Assembly (NCBI GenBank): GCA_031291305.1
Contig: JARLJH010000058.1
Location: 210,116 to 274,115 of the forward strand
Reading direction: 5' to 3'
Source of the DNA: Rhodoferax sp.
GTDB lineage: Bacteria > Pseudomonadota > Gammaproteobacteria > Burkholderiales > Burkholderiaceae_C
Length of the DNA: 64,000 nt
Within the stretch, counting starts at the first letter, position 1. Every line of letters begins with the position of its first letter. Both the position numbers and the translations under genes were made by a program. The notes beneath the pieces were generated by a model. The model did not search any database. It had not been told where the DNA came from and saw only the letters and a list, made by a program, of their open reading frames with translations. Shown here one piece after another: positions 27,772-35,859 of the stretch.

Positions 27772-28731
27772 ATGTCCCACCTGCCACGTCAACTCAAACC
27801 CGAACTCGAACAGGATTTCGTCCGCTCGACAGATTTGGGCTACGAGGCACCCGACGAGTCCGGGTTCATCCGTTGCCTGTCGCATGGTTTTCCCACGCCA
27901 CTGGCGCGCTGGCATCACCATGACGAGTACGAGTTCCATCTGATCACCGCCACCTCGGGCAAAGTGTTTGTGGGTGACTGGATCGGGCACTTCCGCCCCG
28001 GCCACGTGGTACTGACCGGCCCACGCCTGCCACACAACTGGGTCAGCACTGACGTGCCCGAAGGCGGCGTGGCCGAGCGTGATCTGGTCATCCAGTTTTT
28101 GCATGGTCCGATTGAAACCGGCTGCCAATCCATACCAGAGCTGCGTGAATTGCTACCTATTTTAGAGCGCGCCAAACATGGGATCGAGTTTTTTGACATC
28201 TACCCGCAAGCGGTAGCGCACTGGCAGCGCATCAAGTCCCACAAGGGGCTGGCGCGCTTTGCGGCGTTTTGTGATCTGATGAGCGACTTGGCGCAATGTA
28301 CCGATTACCGTCTGTTGTCCAACACCCAGATGCAGAGCATGGACAGCGACACCCAGCTTGATCAGATCAACGCCTTGATCAGCCGCATCAGCGAAAACCT
28401 GTCTGAGCCCGTCTCGGCTGCAGACATGGCACGCGAGCTGGCCATGAGCGAAAGCGCCTTTTCGCGCTTCTTCCGCCGGGCCACCGGCAATACGTTCACC
28501 GACTTTGTCAACCATGTTCGCGTCAGTCGCGCCTGCCAGTTGCTGATGGAGTCGGACTTGCTGATCACCCACATTGGCTACCAGGTGGGCTTCAACAACA
28601 TCGCCAATTTCAACCGGCGCTTTCTGGACATCAAAGGCATGACGCCCAGCGACTACCGTCGCCAAGCCGCCAGCCGCTTTGGCCTGAAAGCCGCAGCCCA
28701 AGCACAACATCATCATGTCTCTCGGCATTGA
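27772..28731 (+). CDS. AraC-family transcriptional activator of the pentitol operon
   Basis: A 319-residue regulator resembling MtlR of Pseudomonas. The N-terminal cupin-like sensing domain includes RWHHHDEYEFHLITATSG and GHVVLTGPRLPHNW. The C-terminal 100 residues hold two helix-turn-helix units (MARELAMSESAFSRFFRRAT and ITHIGYQVGFNNIANFNRRF). It lies inside the operon, 78 bases after dalD, so it is probably expressed with it. The likely target is the pair of direct repeats at 21105-21135. The xylB relic starts within its last codons. Confidence 0.92.
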   Translation: MSHLPRQLKPELEQDFVRSTDLGYEAPDESGFIRCLSHGFPTPLARWHHHDEYEFHLITATSGKVFVGDWIGHFRPGHVVLTGPRLPHNWVSTDVPEGGVAERDLVIQFLHGPIETGCQSIPELRELLPILERAKHGIEFFDIYPQAVAHWQRIKSHKGLARFAAFCDLMSDLAQCTDYRLLSNTQMQSMDSDTQLDQINALISRISENLSEPVSAADMARELAMSESAFSRFFRRATGNTFTDFVNHVRVSRACQLLMESDLLITHIGYQVGFNNIANFNRRFLDIKGMTPSDYRRQAASRFGLKAAAQAQHHHVSRH

Positions 28732-29280
28732 CCTGGGCACCTCCCCGGTCTGGCACTTCAGCTGATGGATCTGCAGCACCACGTCCACGCCAGCATGGAC
28801 GCGCCCATCACCCTGCGGCGCCCGCTCCCTCTGGAGCGAGCAACTCCCTGCCGAATGGTGGCAGGCTCTGAAATCTGTGGTGGCGCAACGGCGCGCCACC
28901 GCACCACGGGCCTGGAGCCAGGTGCGAGGAATTGGAACGCCGGGTGCCACCGTCACGCCAGATCACCGGCAACCTGGCGATGCCGGGTTTCATCTCCCAA
29001 TGCAACTCTGAATACGAGAGCATGAATCCAATGTAGTCAAAGGGCTACACGAGGTTTTACCACTCAAAGATTGACTGCACCTGGAACTCACCGGTGTTTG
29101 CGTCAGCGAGAGTCGGCCAGCGTTGTTGGAGCGAACCGATGCTGGCGGCATGCGGTTTGAACCTGTCTCACATGCCGCGTCTGCTGGAAGGAAGCCAGCA
29201 CAAAGTCAACTTCTGGCGCAGCGCTACCCCCGTTTTCGGGCACTCCATCCGGCACTGCAAGCTTTTTTTGAATCGACGGG
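28715..29280 (+). pseudogene. xylB: Decayed xylulokinase gene
   Basis: A run of xylulokinase pieces, in order but in different frames. MSLGIDLGTS (ATG at 28715, the family's N-terminus) is followed after six codons by a stop. Next come HASMDAPITLRRPLP (about 28785-28830), LWSEQLPAEWWQAL and AWSQVRGIG (about 28828-28932), GNLAMPGF (about 28966-28990), LAACGLNLSHMPRLLEGS (about 29138-29195) and a C-terminal-like LAQRYPRFRALHPALQAFF (to about 29275). The whole relic is under 570 bases, against about 1.45-1.5 kb for an intact gene, so there are several internal deletions and frameshifts. The start overlaps the AraC gene by 17 bases, as expected for an operon's last gene. Matches are recognised by eye. 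Confidence 0.85.
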
Positions 29281-29414
29281 TCTTGGTCAGCATCTTGGTT
29301 TGACCGGGGCAGACCCCAATGGCCTGAGGCGACACTGTCCGGCAGAATGCGGGGCACTCTGACCGTGTCAGCAACGCGTAGGTCAGGCCCTGTTTCAAGC
29401 TTTGAGAACCCCAT

Positions 29415-31127
29415 ATGCAGACAGACTTCGACTACATCATCGTCGGTGCCGGCACCGCCGGCTGCTTGTTGGCCAACCGCTTGAGCGCCGACCCGTCCAA
29501 ACGTGTATTGCTGATCGAAGCAGGCCGTCAGGACGACTACCGCTGGATCCACATCCCGGTGGGTTACCTGTACTGCATCGGCAACCCGCGCACCGACTGG
29601 CTCTACAAAACCGAGCCCGACCGAGGTTTGAACGGCCGCACCCTGCGCTACCCGCGTGGCAAAACGCTGGGCGGGTGCAGCAGCATCAACGGCATGATCT
29701 ACATGCGCGGCCAGGCGCGCGACTACGACGGCTGGGCGAAACTCACCGGAGATGATGAATGGCGCTGGCAGCGTTGCCTCGAGGACTTCAAGCAACATGA
29801 AAGTCACTACAAACTAGATAGCTACTCGCACAGAATAGACAAGGGCTTGGAGGCTAAAAAGCTTGAAGAATTGGCACGTACACACGGCACCGGCGGCGAG
29901 TGGCGGGTCGAAAAACAGCGCCTGCGCTGGGACATTTTGGACGCCTTCGCCCAGGCCGCGCAACAAGCGGGCATTCCCGCCACCCTTGATTTCAACCAGG
30001 GCGACAACGAAGGCGTGGGCTACTTCGAGGTCAACCAGAAATCCGGCTGGCGCTGGAACACCGCCAAGGCTTTTTTACGACCCGTGTGCGAAAACCGCCC
30101 CAACTTCACGCTGTGGACGCAGGCCCAGGCGGCCAAGCTGGTGATTGAAAAACAGCCCGATGGCCGCCTGCGTTGCGCGGGAGTGGAGCTGATCAAAGGC
30201 GGCCAAAGCATCACCGCTCTGGCCGCCGGTGAGGTGATCTTGAGCGCGGGCAGCATTGGTTCGCCGCAGCTCCTGCAGCTCTCGGGCATTGGTCCGGCGG
30301 CGCTGCTGCGCCAGCACGGCATCGCCGTGCAGCACGACGCGCCGGGCGTGGGCGCCAATCTGCAGGACCACTTGCAGATTCGCACCGTGTTCAAGGTGCA
30401 GGGGGTCAAAACGCTCAACACACAGGCCAACTCGCTGTGGGGCAAGGCGATGATTGGTCTGGAATACGCCCTCAAGCGTAGCGGACCGATGAGCATGGCG
30501 CCCAGTCAGCTGGGCGCCTTCACGCGCAGCGACCCGGCCCAGCCCTACCCCAATATCGAATACCACGTACAGCCGCTGAGCCTGGACGCCTTTGGCGAGC
30601 CGCTGCACCGCTTTGCCGCCTTCACCGCCAGCGTCTGCAACCTCAACCCGACCAGCCGTGGCAGCGTGCAGATCACCTCACCCGACTTCAGGCAAGCCCC
30701 GGCGATTGCCCCCAACTACCTCAGCACGGCGGAAGATCGCCAGGTGGCAGCCGACTCGCTGCGCCTGACGCGCCGCATCGTCGGCCAGGCAGCCCTGTCC
30801 AAATACCAGCCCCAGGAGTTCAAACCGGGCGTGCAGTTCCAGACCGATGACGAACTGACACGTCTGGCTGGCGACATTGCCACCACCATCTTCCACCCGG
30901 TCGGCACCACCAAAATGGGCCGCGACGAGGACCCGCTGGCGGTGGTTGATACCCGGCTGCGAGTGCGGGGTCCGGGCGGGCTGATCGCCGGGCTGCGCGT
31001 GGTGGATGCGGGCGTCATGCCCCTCATCACCAGCGGCAACACCAACTCACCCACCCTGATGCTGGCAGAGAAAGCGGCGCGCTGGATCATCGCGGACGCG
31101 CACACCCTGTCCATGAACAAGTCGTGA
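29415..31127 (+). CDS. GMC family FAD-dependent oxidoreductase
   Basis: A 570-residue flavoprotein of the glucose-methanol-choline family, oxidising an alcohol that cannot be named from sequence. The FAD site GAGTAG is at residues 11-16, GMC signature 1 is GKTLGGCSSINGMIYMRG near 92, and signature 2 is GSIGSPQLLQLSGIG near 277. The C-terminal active-site histidine is in FHPVGTTKMG, with GNTNSPT near the end. Residues about 133-155 (KLDSYSHRIDKGLEAKK...) are extra compared with the family, which goes more directly from HESHY to GGEWRVE. The extra part is a dispersed-repeat copy. It lies just after the xylB relic; whether it belongs to polyol use is unclear. Confidence 0.9.
   Translation: MQTDFDYIIVGAGTAGCLLANRLSADPSKRVLLIEAGRQDDYRWIHIPVGYLYCIGNPRTDWLYKTEPDRGLNGRTLRYPRGKTLGGCSSINGMIYMRGQARDYDGWAKLTGDDEWRWQRCLEDFKQHESHYKLDSYSHRIDKGLEAKKLEELARTHGTGGEWRVEKQRLRWDILDAFAQAAQQAGIPATLDFNQGDNEGVGYFEVNQKSGWRWNTAKAFLRPVCENRPNFTLWTQAQAAKLVIEKQPDGRLRCAGVELIKGGQSITALAAGEVILSAGSIGSPQLLQLSGIGPAALLRQHGIAVQHDAPGVGANLQDHLQIRTVFKVQGVKTLNTQANSLWGKAMIGLEYALKRSGPMSMAPSQLGAFTRSDPAQPYPNIEYHVQPLSLDAFGEPLHRFAAFTASVCNLNPTSRGSVQITSPDFRQAPAIAPNYLSTAEDRQVAADSLRLTRRIVGQAALSKYQPQEFKPGVQFQTDDELTRLAGDIATTIFHPVGTTKMGRDEDPLAVVDTRLRVRGPGGLIAGLRVVDAGVMPLITSGNTNSPTLMLAEKAARWIIADAHTLSMNKS
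29815..29861 (-). repeat. Dispersed repeat, in-frame insertion in the GMC oxidoreductase gene
   Basis: Reads on the minus strand as TTTTTAGCCTCCAAGCCCTT ... GAGTAGCTATCTAG, matching the unit in the same order as other copies. On the gene's strand it encodes LDSYSHRIDKGLEAKK, which has no counterpart at this place in the family as I know it. Confidence 0.7.
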
Positions 31128-31283
31128 CAAAAACGCTTCACCAAGGGTAAACACGAAAAGGGTATATCCCGATGGCTGCGAGCCCGAACGGGGCGTACAG
31201 TCTAGGCATCAGACGGGCACGACGCTCGTAGATGGCGAGTGACCCCTGGAGACAGACCCGACGCGGTCAAATAAAAAACAAAG
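31128..31283 (+). other. Non-coding stretch ahead of a terminator; possible 3' UTR or small RNA
   Basis: No open frame of note. It contains short stem-forming pieces (GCCC-GAA-CGGGGC near 31180; CTCG ... CGAG near 31226) and ends in a strong intrinsic terminator. It may be simply the 3' UTR of the GMC gene or an independent small RNA. I do not recognise it as a known RNA family. Confidence 0.25.
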
Positions 31284-31312
31284 AAAAGGCACCGGTCAAC
31301 CCGGTGCCTTTT
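31284..31312 (+). terminator. Strong intrinsic terminator after the GMC oxidoreductase gene
   Basis: AAAAGGCACCGG-TCAAC-CCGGTGCCTTTT: a perfect 12-base stem with a 5-base loop, the T tract in the second arm and TTCTATTT after it. The A tract on the other side allows it to work in both directions. Confidence 0.92.
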
Positions 31313-31324
31313 CTATTTACAAGC

Positions 31325-31380
31325 CAAATTGGCCTTAAGCCCTTATTTCACCTGGGCTAGAAGCTATAGAAGATGTAGCT
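31325..31380 (+). repeat. Dispersed repeat, intergenic copy
   Basis: CAAATTGGCCTTAAGCCCTTATTTCACC, then GGGCTAGAAGCTATAGAAGATGTAGC. The second arm shows the inverted pair GCTAT...ATGTAGC. It lies between the terminator and the TSUP gene start, so it is in that gene's promoter or leader region. Confidence 0.75.
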
Positions 31381-31413
31381 TTTTCATGCATTGCCCAATG
31401 CGACAATGCACGC

Positions 31414-32172
31414 ATGGAATTTTTGATTGTTTCTCTGGCCAGCCTGTTTGCCGGTTTCGTTGACGCCATTGTGGGCGGTGGCGGACTGATTCTGATCCCG
31501 GCCCTGTTTACCACCTTTCCCAACGCACACCCGGCCACGCTGTTTGGTACCAACAAGGGGGCCTCCGTTTGGGGCACCGGATTTGCCACCTGGCAGTACA
31601 GCCACCGGGTGCAGATGCGCTGGTCTGCGTTGTGGCCCGCGGCGGTAGCGGGTTTGGTGGCCTCGTTTGCCGGCGCCTGGCTGGTGACCGTGATCTCGCC
31701 TGACTTCTTGCGCAAACTGTTGCCGTTTGTCTTGCTGGCCGTGCTGCTCTACACCTTTGCCAAAAAGGATTTGGGGCGCACCCATGTGCCCCGCTTTGCC
31801 GGTGGGCATGAGCAATGGGTGGCCGCCGGGATCGGTTTGCTCATCGGGTTCTACGATGGCTTCTTTGGCCCGGGTACGGGCAGCTTTCTGGTGTTTTTGT
31901 TTGTGCGCCTGCTGGGTTATGACTTTTTGAACGCCTCGGCCGCAGCAAAACTGATCAACACGGCCACCAATGTGGCGGCGCTGGCGCTGTTCATCGCCAA
32001 AGGGCATATTTGGTGGCACTTTGTGCTGGTGATGGCCATCGCCAATGTGCTGGGCAGTCTGCTGGGCACACGTATGGCCCTCAAGCACGGCACGGGCTTT
32101 GTGCGCGTGGTGTTCCTTTTGGTCGTCAGCGCTCTCATTTTGAAGACAAGCTATGACGCATTTTTTCGCTAA
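31414..32172 (+). CDS. TSUP (TauE/SafE) family membrane permease
   Basis: A 252-residue protein with seven to eight hydrophobic helices. The two half-repeats typical of the family are visible: VDAIVGGGGLILIPAL with TLFGTNKGAS in the first half, and GFYDGFFGPGTGSFLVF with LNASAAAKLINTATNV in the second. Family members export or import sulphite, sulphoacetate or related organic anions; the substrate here cannot be read from the sequence. It stands alone, followed after 38 bases by a diguanylate cyclase. Confidence 0.92.
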   Translation: MEFLIVSLASLFAGFVDAIVGGGGLILIPALFTTFPNAHPATLFGTNKGASVWGTGFATWQYSHRVQMRWSALWPAAVAGLVASFAGAWLVTVISPDFLRKLLPFVLLAVLLYTFAKKDLGRTHVPRFAGGHEQWVAAGIGLLIGFYDGFFGPGTGSFLVFLFVRLLGYDFLNASAAAKLINTATNVAALALFIAKGHIWWHFVLVMAIANVLGSLLGTRMALKHGTGFVRVVFLLVVSALILKTSYDAFFR

Positions 32173-32210
32173 ATGGATATGATCACGCCTTCATATTCAG
32201 AAGGCTGATT

Positions 32211-33233
32211 TTGCGGTATTCACAGTCCAAAGAACAAAGCGCGGAGTTGCTGCGTGTCGTTCTGGCACGCATGGGCCAGCACGACGCCGCCTTCAATCCC
32301 TTGACCTACACCGTCTGGTTTGAGTATGCCGCTGGTATGAACGCGGACCTGAACCGCGCACTGGATCAGTTGCTGTCAACCAAGCCGCGCCTGACGGATG
32401 ACGACATGTGGGAGATGTACCAGTCGCATGTGGCCGACGTGGACCCTCAAGCAATGCACCGCATTGGCGATGATCTGCAGAAGGTTTTGGCAACCCTGGC
32501 CAGTGCCGCAGGCAGTACAGGTGACAACGCCGATCAGTTCAGTGCCCAGTTGGAGTCGCTGGCGGCTGGTTTGCAATCCCTGAATGGCGGTTTGATGACG
32601 TCGGTGGTGAGCCAGGCCATTGAGGACACCGCGCGCATGCGCAGCTCGGCCCACGCGCTGGAGGCTGAAGTTAAGGGCAGCCAGTCTGAAATCCAGCGAC
32701 TGCAAAGCGAACTCACCCGCGTGCGTGACGAGTCATTGATCGATGCCCTGACGCAGGTGCACAACCGCAAAGGATTTGATGAGAAATTGGCCGACATGCT
32801 AGCGCGCCCCCTGCCGCCAGGACGTTTGCATGGTCTGATCATGTTTGATATCGACCATTTCAAAATGGTCAATGACACCCATGGTCACGTCATGGGTGAC
32901 CGCGTTTTGCAGGCAGTCGGTGAGGTGCTCAAAAGTTGTCTTCCCAATGGTTCGCCCACCAGCGTGGCGCGCTACGGCGGCGAAGAATTTGCCATGCTGA
33001 TCCCGGAGAGCACGGTCGAGGAATGCCTCAGACTGGCTGAGCTGGTACGAACACGCACCAAAGCACTGAAAATCCGCGATCGCCGCACCCAGGCGGTTGT
33101 GCTGACCATCACCATCTCTGGCGGCCTCGCCATGTTGCGGCAAGATGAAGATGCACAGGCCCTGACAACGCGGGCAGATCGCGCGCTTTATCAGTCCAAG
33201 CAGGACGGCCGCGACCGCATTACCTGCGCTTGA
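32211..33233 (+). CDS. GGDEF-domain diguanylate cyclase
   Basis: Makes the second messenger cyclic di-GMP. The 340-residue protein has an N-terminal helical region (about 1-165, no membrane segment; a coiled coil near 130-170 probably drives dimerisation) and a complete GGDEF domain. It shows DALTQVHNRKGFDE, DIDHFKMVNDTHGH and the active-site YGGEEF. The product-inhibition motif RxxD five residues before the active site is absent (SPTSVARYGGEEF), so feedback inhibition is probably lost. Translation probably starts at the TTG at 32211, with AAGG upstream. Its 3' end overlaps the stop of the opposing mrdA gene by 14 bases. Confidence 0.9.
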   Translation: MRYSQSKEQSAELLRVVLARMGQHDAAFNPLTYTVWFEYAAGMNADLNRALDQLLSTKPRLTDDDMWEMYQSHVADVDPQAMHRIGDDLQKVLATLASAAGSTGDNADQFSAQLESLAAGLQSLNGGLMTSVVSQAIEDTARMRSSAHALEAEVKGSQSEIQRLQSELTRVRDESLIDALTQVHNRKGFDEKLADMLARPLPPGRLHGLIMFDIDHFKMVNDTHGHVMGDRVLQAVGEVLKSCLPNGSPTSVARYGGEEFAMLIPESTVEECLRLAELVRTRTKALKIRDRRTQAVVLTITISGGLAMLRQDEDAQALTTRADRALYQSKQDGRDRITCA

Positions 33234-35325
33234 GGTCGCTGGCCGTTTTCGGCGCTGATACCGGTTGTGCCACTGGTTTTGCGATGGCCGCAACTGTCGG
33301 GCTTGACGCTGGCGCTGCGGCAGAACTCGCTGCTTGCGACGCCGCTGCGCTGGCGGCAACTGCCGGTGCCACTGGGGTTCCCGATGCATCAAGCAGCGGA
33401 ATCTCGGATGCGATGCGCGGTTTGCCGATAGGCGCAGTGGCCTGCCCCTGGCGCACCGCAGCCATGTCCTCTACGCTGGGGTATTGCCCCAACAACCAAT
33501 AGTCAATGGCGCGACGCGCGATGGGCGCGGCCGCAGCGGTGCCAAACCCCGCGTTTTCGACAATCACGGCCAGCGCAATTTTGGGGTCGTCTGCGGGTGC
33601 AAATGCAATATAAAGGGAATGGTCGCGTTTGCGCTCTTCCATGCGGATGGCACTGTATTTTTCGTTTTTTCCCATCGTGACGGCCTGTGCAGTGCCGGTT
33701 TTACCGCCGCTGAGGTAACCCGCACCGACGAAAACGCCTTTGGACGTGCCCTCCTGCGTCACCCCGACCATGGCTTTGCGGACAATCTCCATGTTCTCCG
33801 GTTTGTAACCGAGGTTTTCGCCTGGTTCGGCGTCTAGCGGCGTGATTGTGCGGGTGCGCGCATCCTGAGTGGACATCACCAGCTTGGGTTTGTGCTTGAT
33901 ACCATTGTTGGCCAGCGTGGCAACGGCTTGCGCCAATTGCAGCATGGTGAAGCTGTTGTACCCCTGGCCAATGCCCAGTGAAATGGTTTCACCGGCGTAC
34001 CATTTCTGCTGCTCAGGGCGCTTGAAGTAACCGCGTTTCCAGGCTGGACTGGGCAATACGCCGCGCACCTCGCCGTGGATGTCGATGCCGGTGATCTGCC
34101 CAAAGCCCAGCGGTGCCATGAAGTCATGCATGGTGTCGACCCCGAGTTCATTGGCCAGAGAAAAAAAGTAGGCATTGCTGGACTCGACGATGGCGCGGCG
34201 CATGTCCATGATGCCGCCACGCTCGTTCTCAGGGCTGCCAAAACGGTGACCGCCAAACATGTAATAGCCTGGATCATTGATCAGCGTGCTTGGAGAGCGT
34301 GTTCCGGTTTCCAGTGCCGCCAGTGCCATGAAGGGTTTATAGGTCGAACCTGGCGGGTAGGTGCCACGCAGCGCGCGGTTGAGCAGGGGTTTGTCGATGG
34401 ACTCGTTGAGTTGTTGCCAGCTCTCCTGGTCAATGCCTTCAACAAACAGATTGGGATCAAAGTCGGGTTTGCTGACAAACGCCAGCACATCACCGGTCTT
34501 GGGGTCAAGCGCCACCAGAGCGCCACGACGCTCGCCATACAGATCCTCAATGAGCTTTTGCAACTTGATGTCGATGGACAGTCTGACGGTGTCACCGGGT
34601 GTCGACGGATGCGTGGTCAGGCGCCGGGTGGCACGCCCGGCGGCCGAGGTTTCCATCAAGTCCACGCCGGTGATGCCATGCAGCTGCGTCTCAAAACTTT
34701 GCTCCACACCGAGCTTGCCGATGTAATCGGTGCCACGGTAATTGGCGGCGTCCTCGGAGTCGTCCAGAGCATCCTTTTCGGTCGCATTGATGCGCCCGAT
34801 GTAACCAATAACGTGGCTGGCCAACTCGCCAAACGGGTAACTGCGAAACAGGCGCGCCTTGATTTCGACCCCTGGGAATCGATAGCGCTGTGCGCCAAAT
34901 CTGGCAACTTCCTGGTCAGTGAGGCGGCTGCGAAGGGGCAACGACTCAAAACTCCGCCCCTCCTCACGCAGTTTCTTGAATCGCTTGCGGTCACGTGGCG
35001 TGATCTCGATCACCTGAGCCAGGTTGTCAATCGTCTGCTCCAGATCATCAACCTTGGACGGTGTGACTTCTAGCGTGTAAGCGGAATAGTTGGTTGCCAG
35101 CACCACACCATTGCGGTCGAGGATCAGACCCCGATTGGGCACGATGGGCACGACGGCAGTGCGATTGTTTTCGGCCTGGGCAAACAGGTCGTCGTAACGC
35201 GTCACTTGCAAATAAACCAGCCGCGCCACCACCAGCCCAAAGCACACCACCACCACGATGCTGGCCACCAGCACTCGCACGCGAAAGCGCGACAGTTCGG
35301 CCTGAACGTTGCGAATAACCGTCAT
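33220..35325 (-). CDS. mrdA: Penicillin-binding protein 2 (rod-shape transpeptidase)
   Basis: Cross-links peptidoglycan during lateral wall growth. The 701-residue protein has a membrane anchor (about 17-40), a dimerisation domain starting at NRGLILDRNGVVLATN, and the transpeptidase domain with S327-T-Y-K330 (acylated serine), S382-S-N384 and K542-T-G-T. The last 65 residues are an Ala/Pro/Ser-rich low-complexity tail. It is the last gene of mreB-mreC-mreD-mrdA. The rodA gene that usually follows in beta- and gammaproteobacteria is not here; instead a convergent gene ends inside this one. Confidence 0.97.
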   Translation of the reverse strand: MTVIRNVQAELSRFRVRVLVASIVVVVCFGLVVARLVYLQVTRYDDLFAQAENNRTAVVPIVPNRGLILDRNGVVLATNYSAYTLEVTPSKVDDLEQTIDNLAQVIEITPRDRKRFKKLREEGRSFESLPLRSRLTDQEVARFGAQRYRFPGVEIKARLFRSYPFGELASHVIGYIGRINATEKDALDDSEDAANYRGTDYIGKLGVEQSFETQLHGITGVDLMETSAAGRATRRLTTHPSTPGDTVRLSIDIKLQKLIEDLYGERRGALVALDPKTGDVLAFVSKPDFDPNLFVEGIDQESWQQLNESIDKPLLNRALRGTYPPGSTYKPFMALAALETGTRSPSTLINDPGYYMFGGHRFGSPENERGGIMDMRRAIVESSNAYFFSLANELGVDTMHDFMAPLGFGQITGIDIHGEVRGVLPSPAWKRGYFKRPEQQKWYAGETISLGIGQGYNSFTMLQLAQAVATLANNGIKHKPKLVMSTQDARTRTITPLDAEPGENLGYKPENMEIVRKAMVGVTQEGTSKGVFVGAGYLSGGKTGTAQAVTMGKNEKYSAIRMEERKRDHSLYIAFAPADDPKIALAVIVENAGFGTAAAAPIARRAIDYWLLGQYPSVEDMAAVRQGQATAPIGKPRIASEIPLLDASGTPVAPAVAASAAASQAASSAAAPASSPTVAAIAKPVAQPVSAPKTASDLKRR

Positions 35326-35328
35326 GGT

Positions 35329-35859
35329 TCAAAGCGGGCGATTGTCGTCGGGGTCAGGTGCCTGCCGCTGCGGCAGCAACAACAACACGCTTACCACCGG
35401 CCACAGCGAAGCCTCAAGCACGGGCGCCAGCAAAACCGACCACCCCGGAAAAAAGTCCCCGGTCAGCAGACGTATCGCCAGTGCCAGAGCATGCGCTGCA
35501 AAAAACAACGGAAGCACTTGCACCGTCTGGGTGGGTACCAAAAACCACAAAATGCGTCGATGGATGCCAATGGCCAGAAAACTCAGGGCGCTGTACATCA
35601 AGGCGTGCTGGCCCAGCAAAGCACTCTGGTGCACATCCATCGCCAGACCCAGCAAAAACGCCGTCCCTACACCCACGCGCTGCGGTTGGTGAATGGCCCA
35701 GAACACCAAAGTGACAGCGACTAGGTCAGGTAGCCAAGCTTCGCGCTCCCACAGCCCGATGTTTAGCAACATGTTCAACGCCAGGGCGGTCAGCAAACTG
35801 CCCCAGATGAACCATGGGTTGGCGGGTAGCAGTAACTGCTGGCCACGCGGCATCATCAT
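35329..35859 (-). CDS. mreD: Rod-shape-determining protein MreD
   Basis: A 176-residue inner-membrane protein with five to six helices (WFIWGSLLTALALNMLL near 16), part of the elongation complex with MreC and RodA. The start has three ATG codons in a row (35859, 35856, 35853); the first overlaps the mreC stop as ATGA, giving coupling. The family motif LLGLAMDVHQSALLGQHALMYS is present. Confidence 0.93.
   Translation of the reverse strand: MMMPRGQQLLLPANPWFIWGSLLTALALNMLLNIGLWEREAWLPDLVAVTLVFWAIHQPQRVGVGTAFLLGLAMDVHQSALLGQHALMYSALSFLAIGIHRRILWFLVPTQTVQVLPLFFAAHALALAIRLLTGDFFPGWSVLLAPVLEASLWPVVSVLLLLPQRQAPDPDDNRPL

Noticed and set aside
28140-28175. Possible repeat copy (CTACCTATTTTAGAGCGC) in the AraC-type gene
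   Set aside because: Only short A/T-rich similarity; lacks GGCCTCTAGCCC and the terminal AATAGC, and the protein has normal length there.
31128-31312. Assignment to a known RNA family (SRP, 6S, tmRNA, riboswitch)
   Set aside because: None of their conserved motifs is visible.
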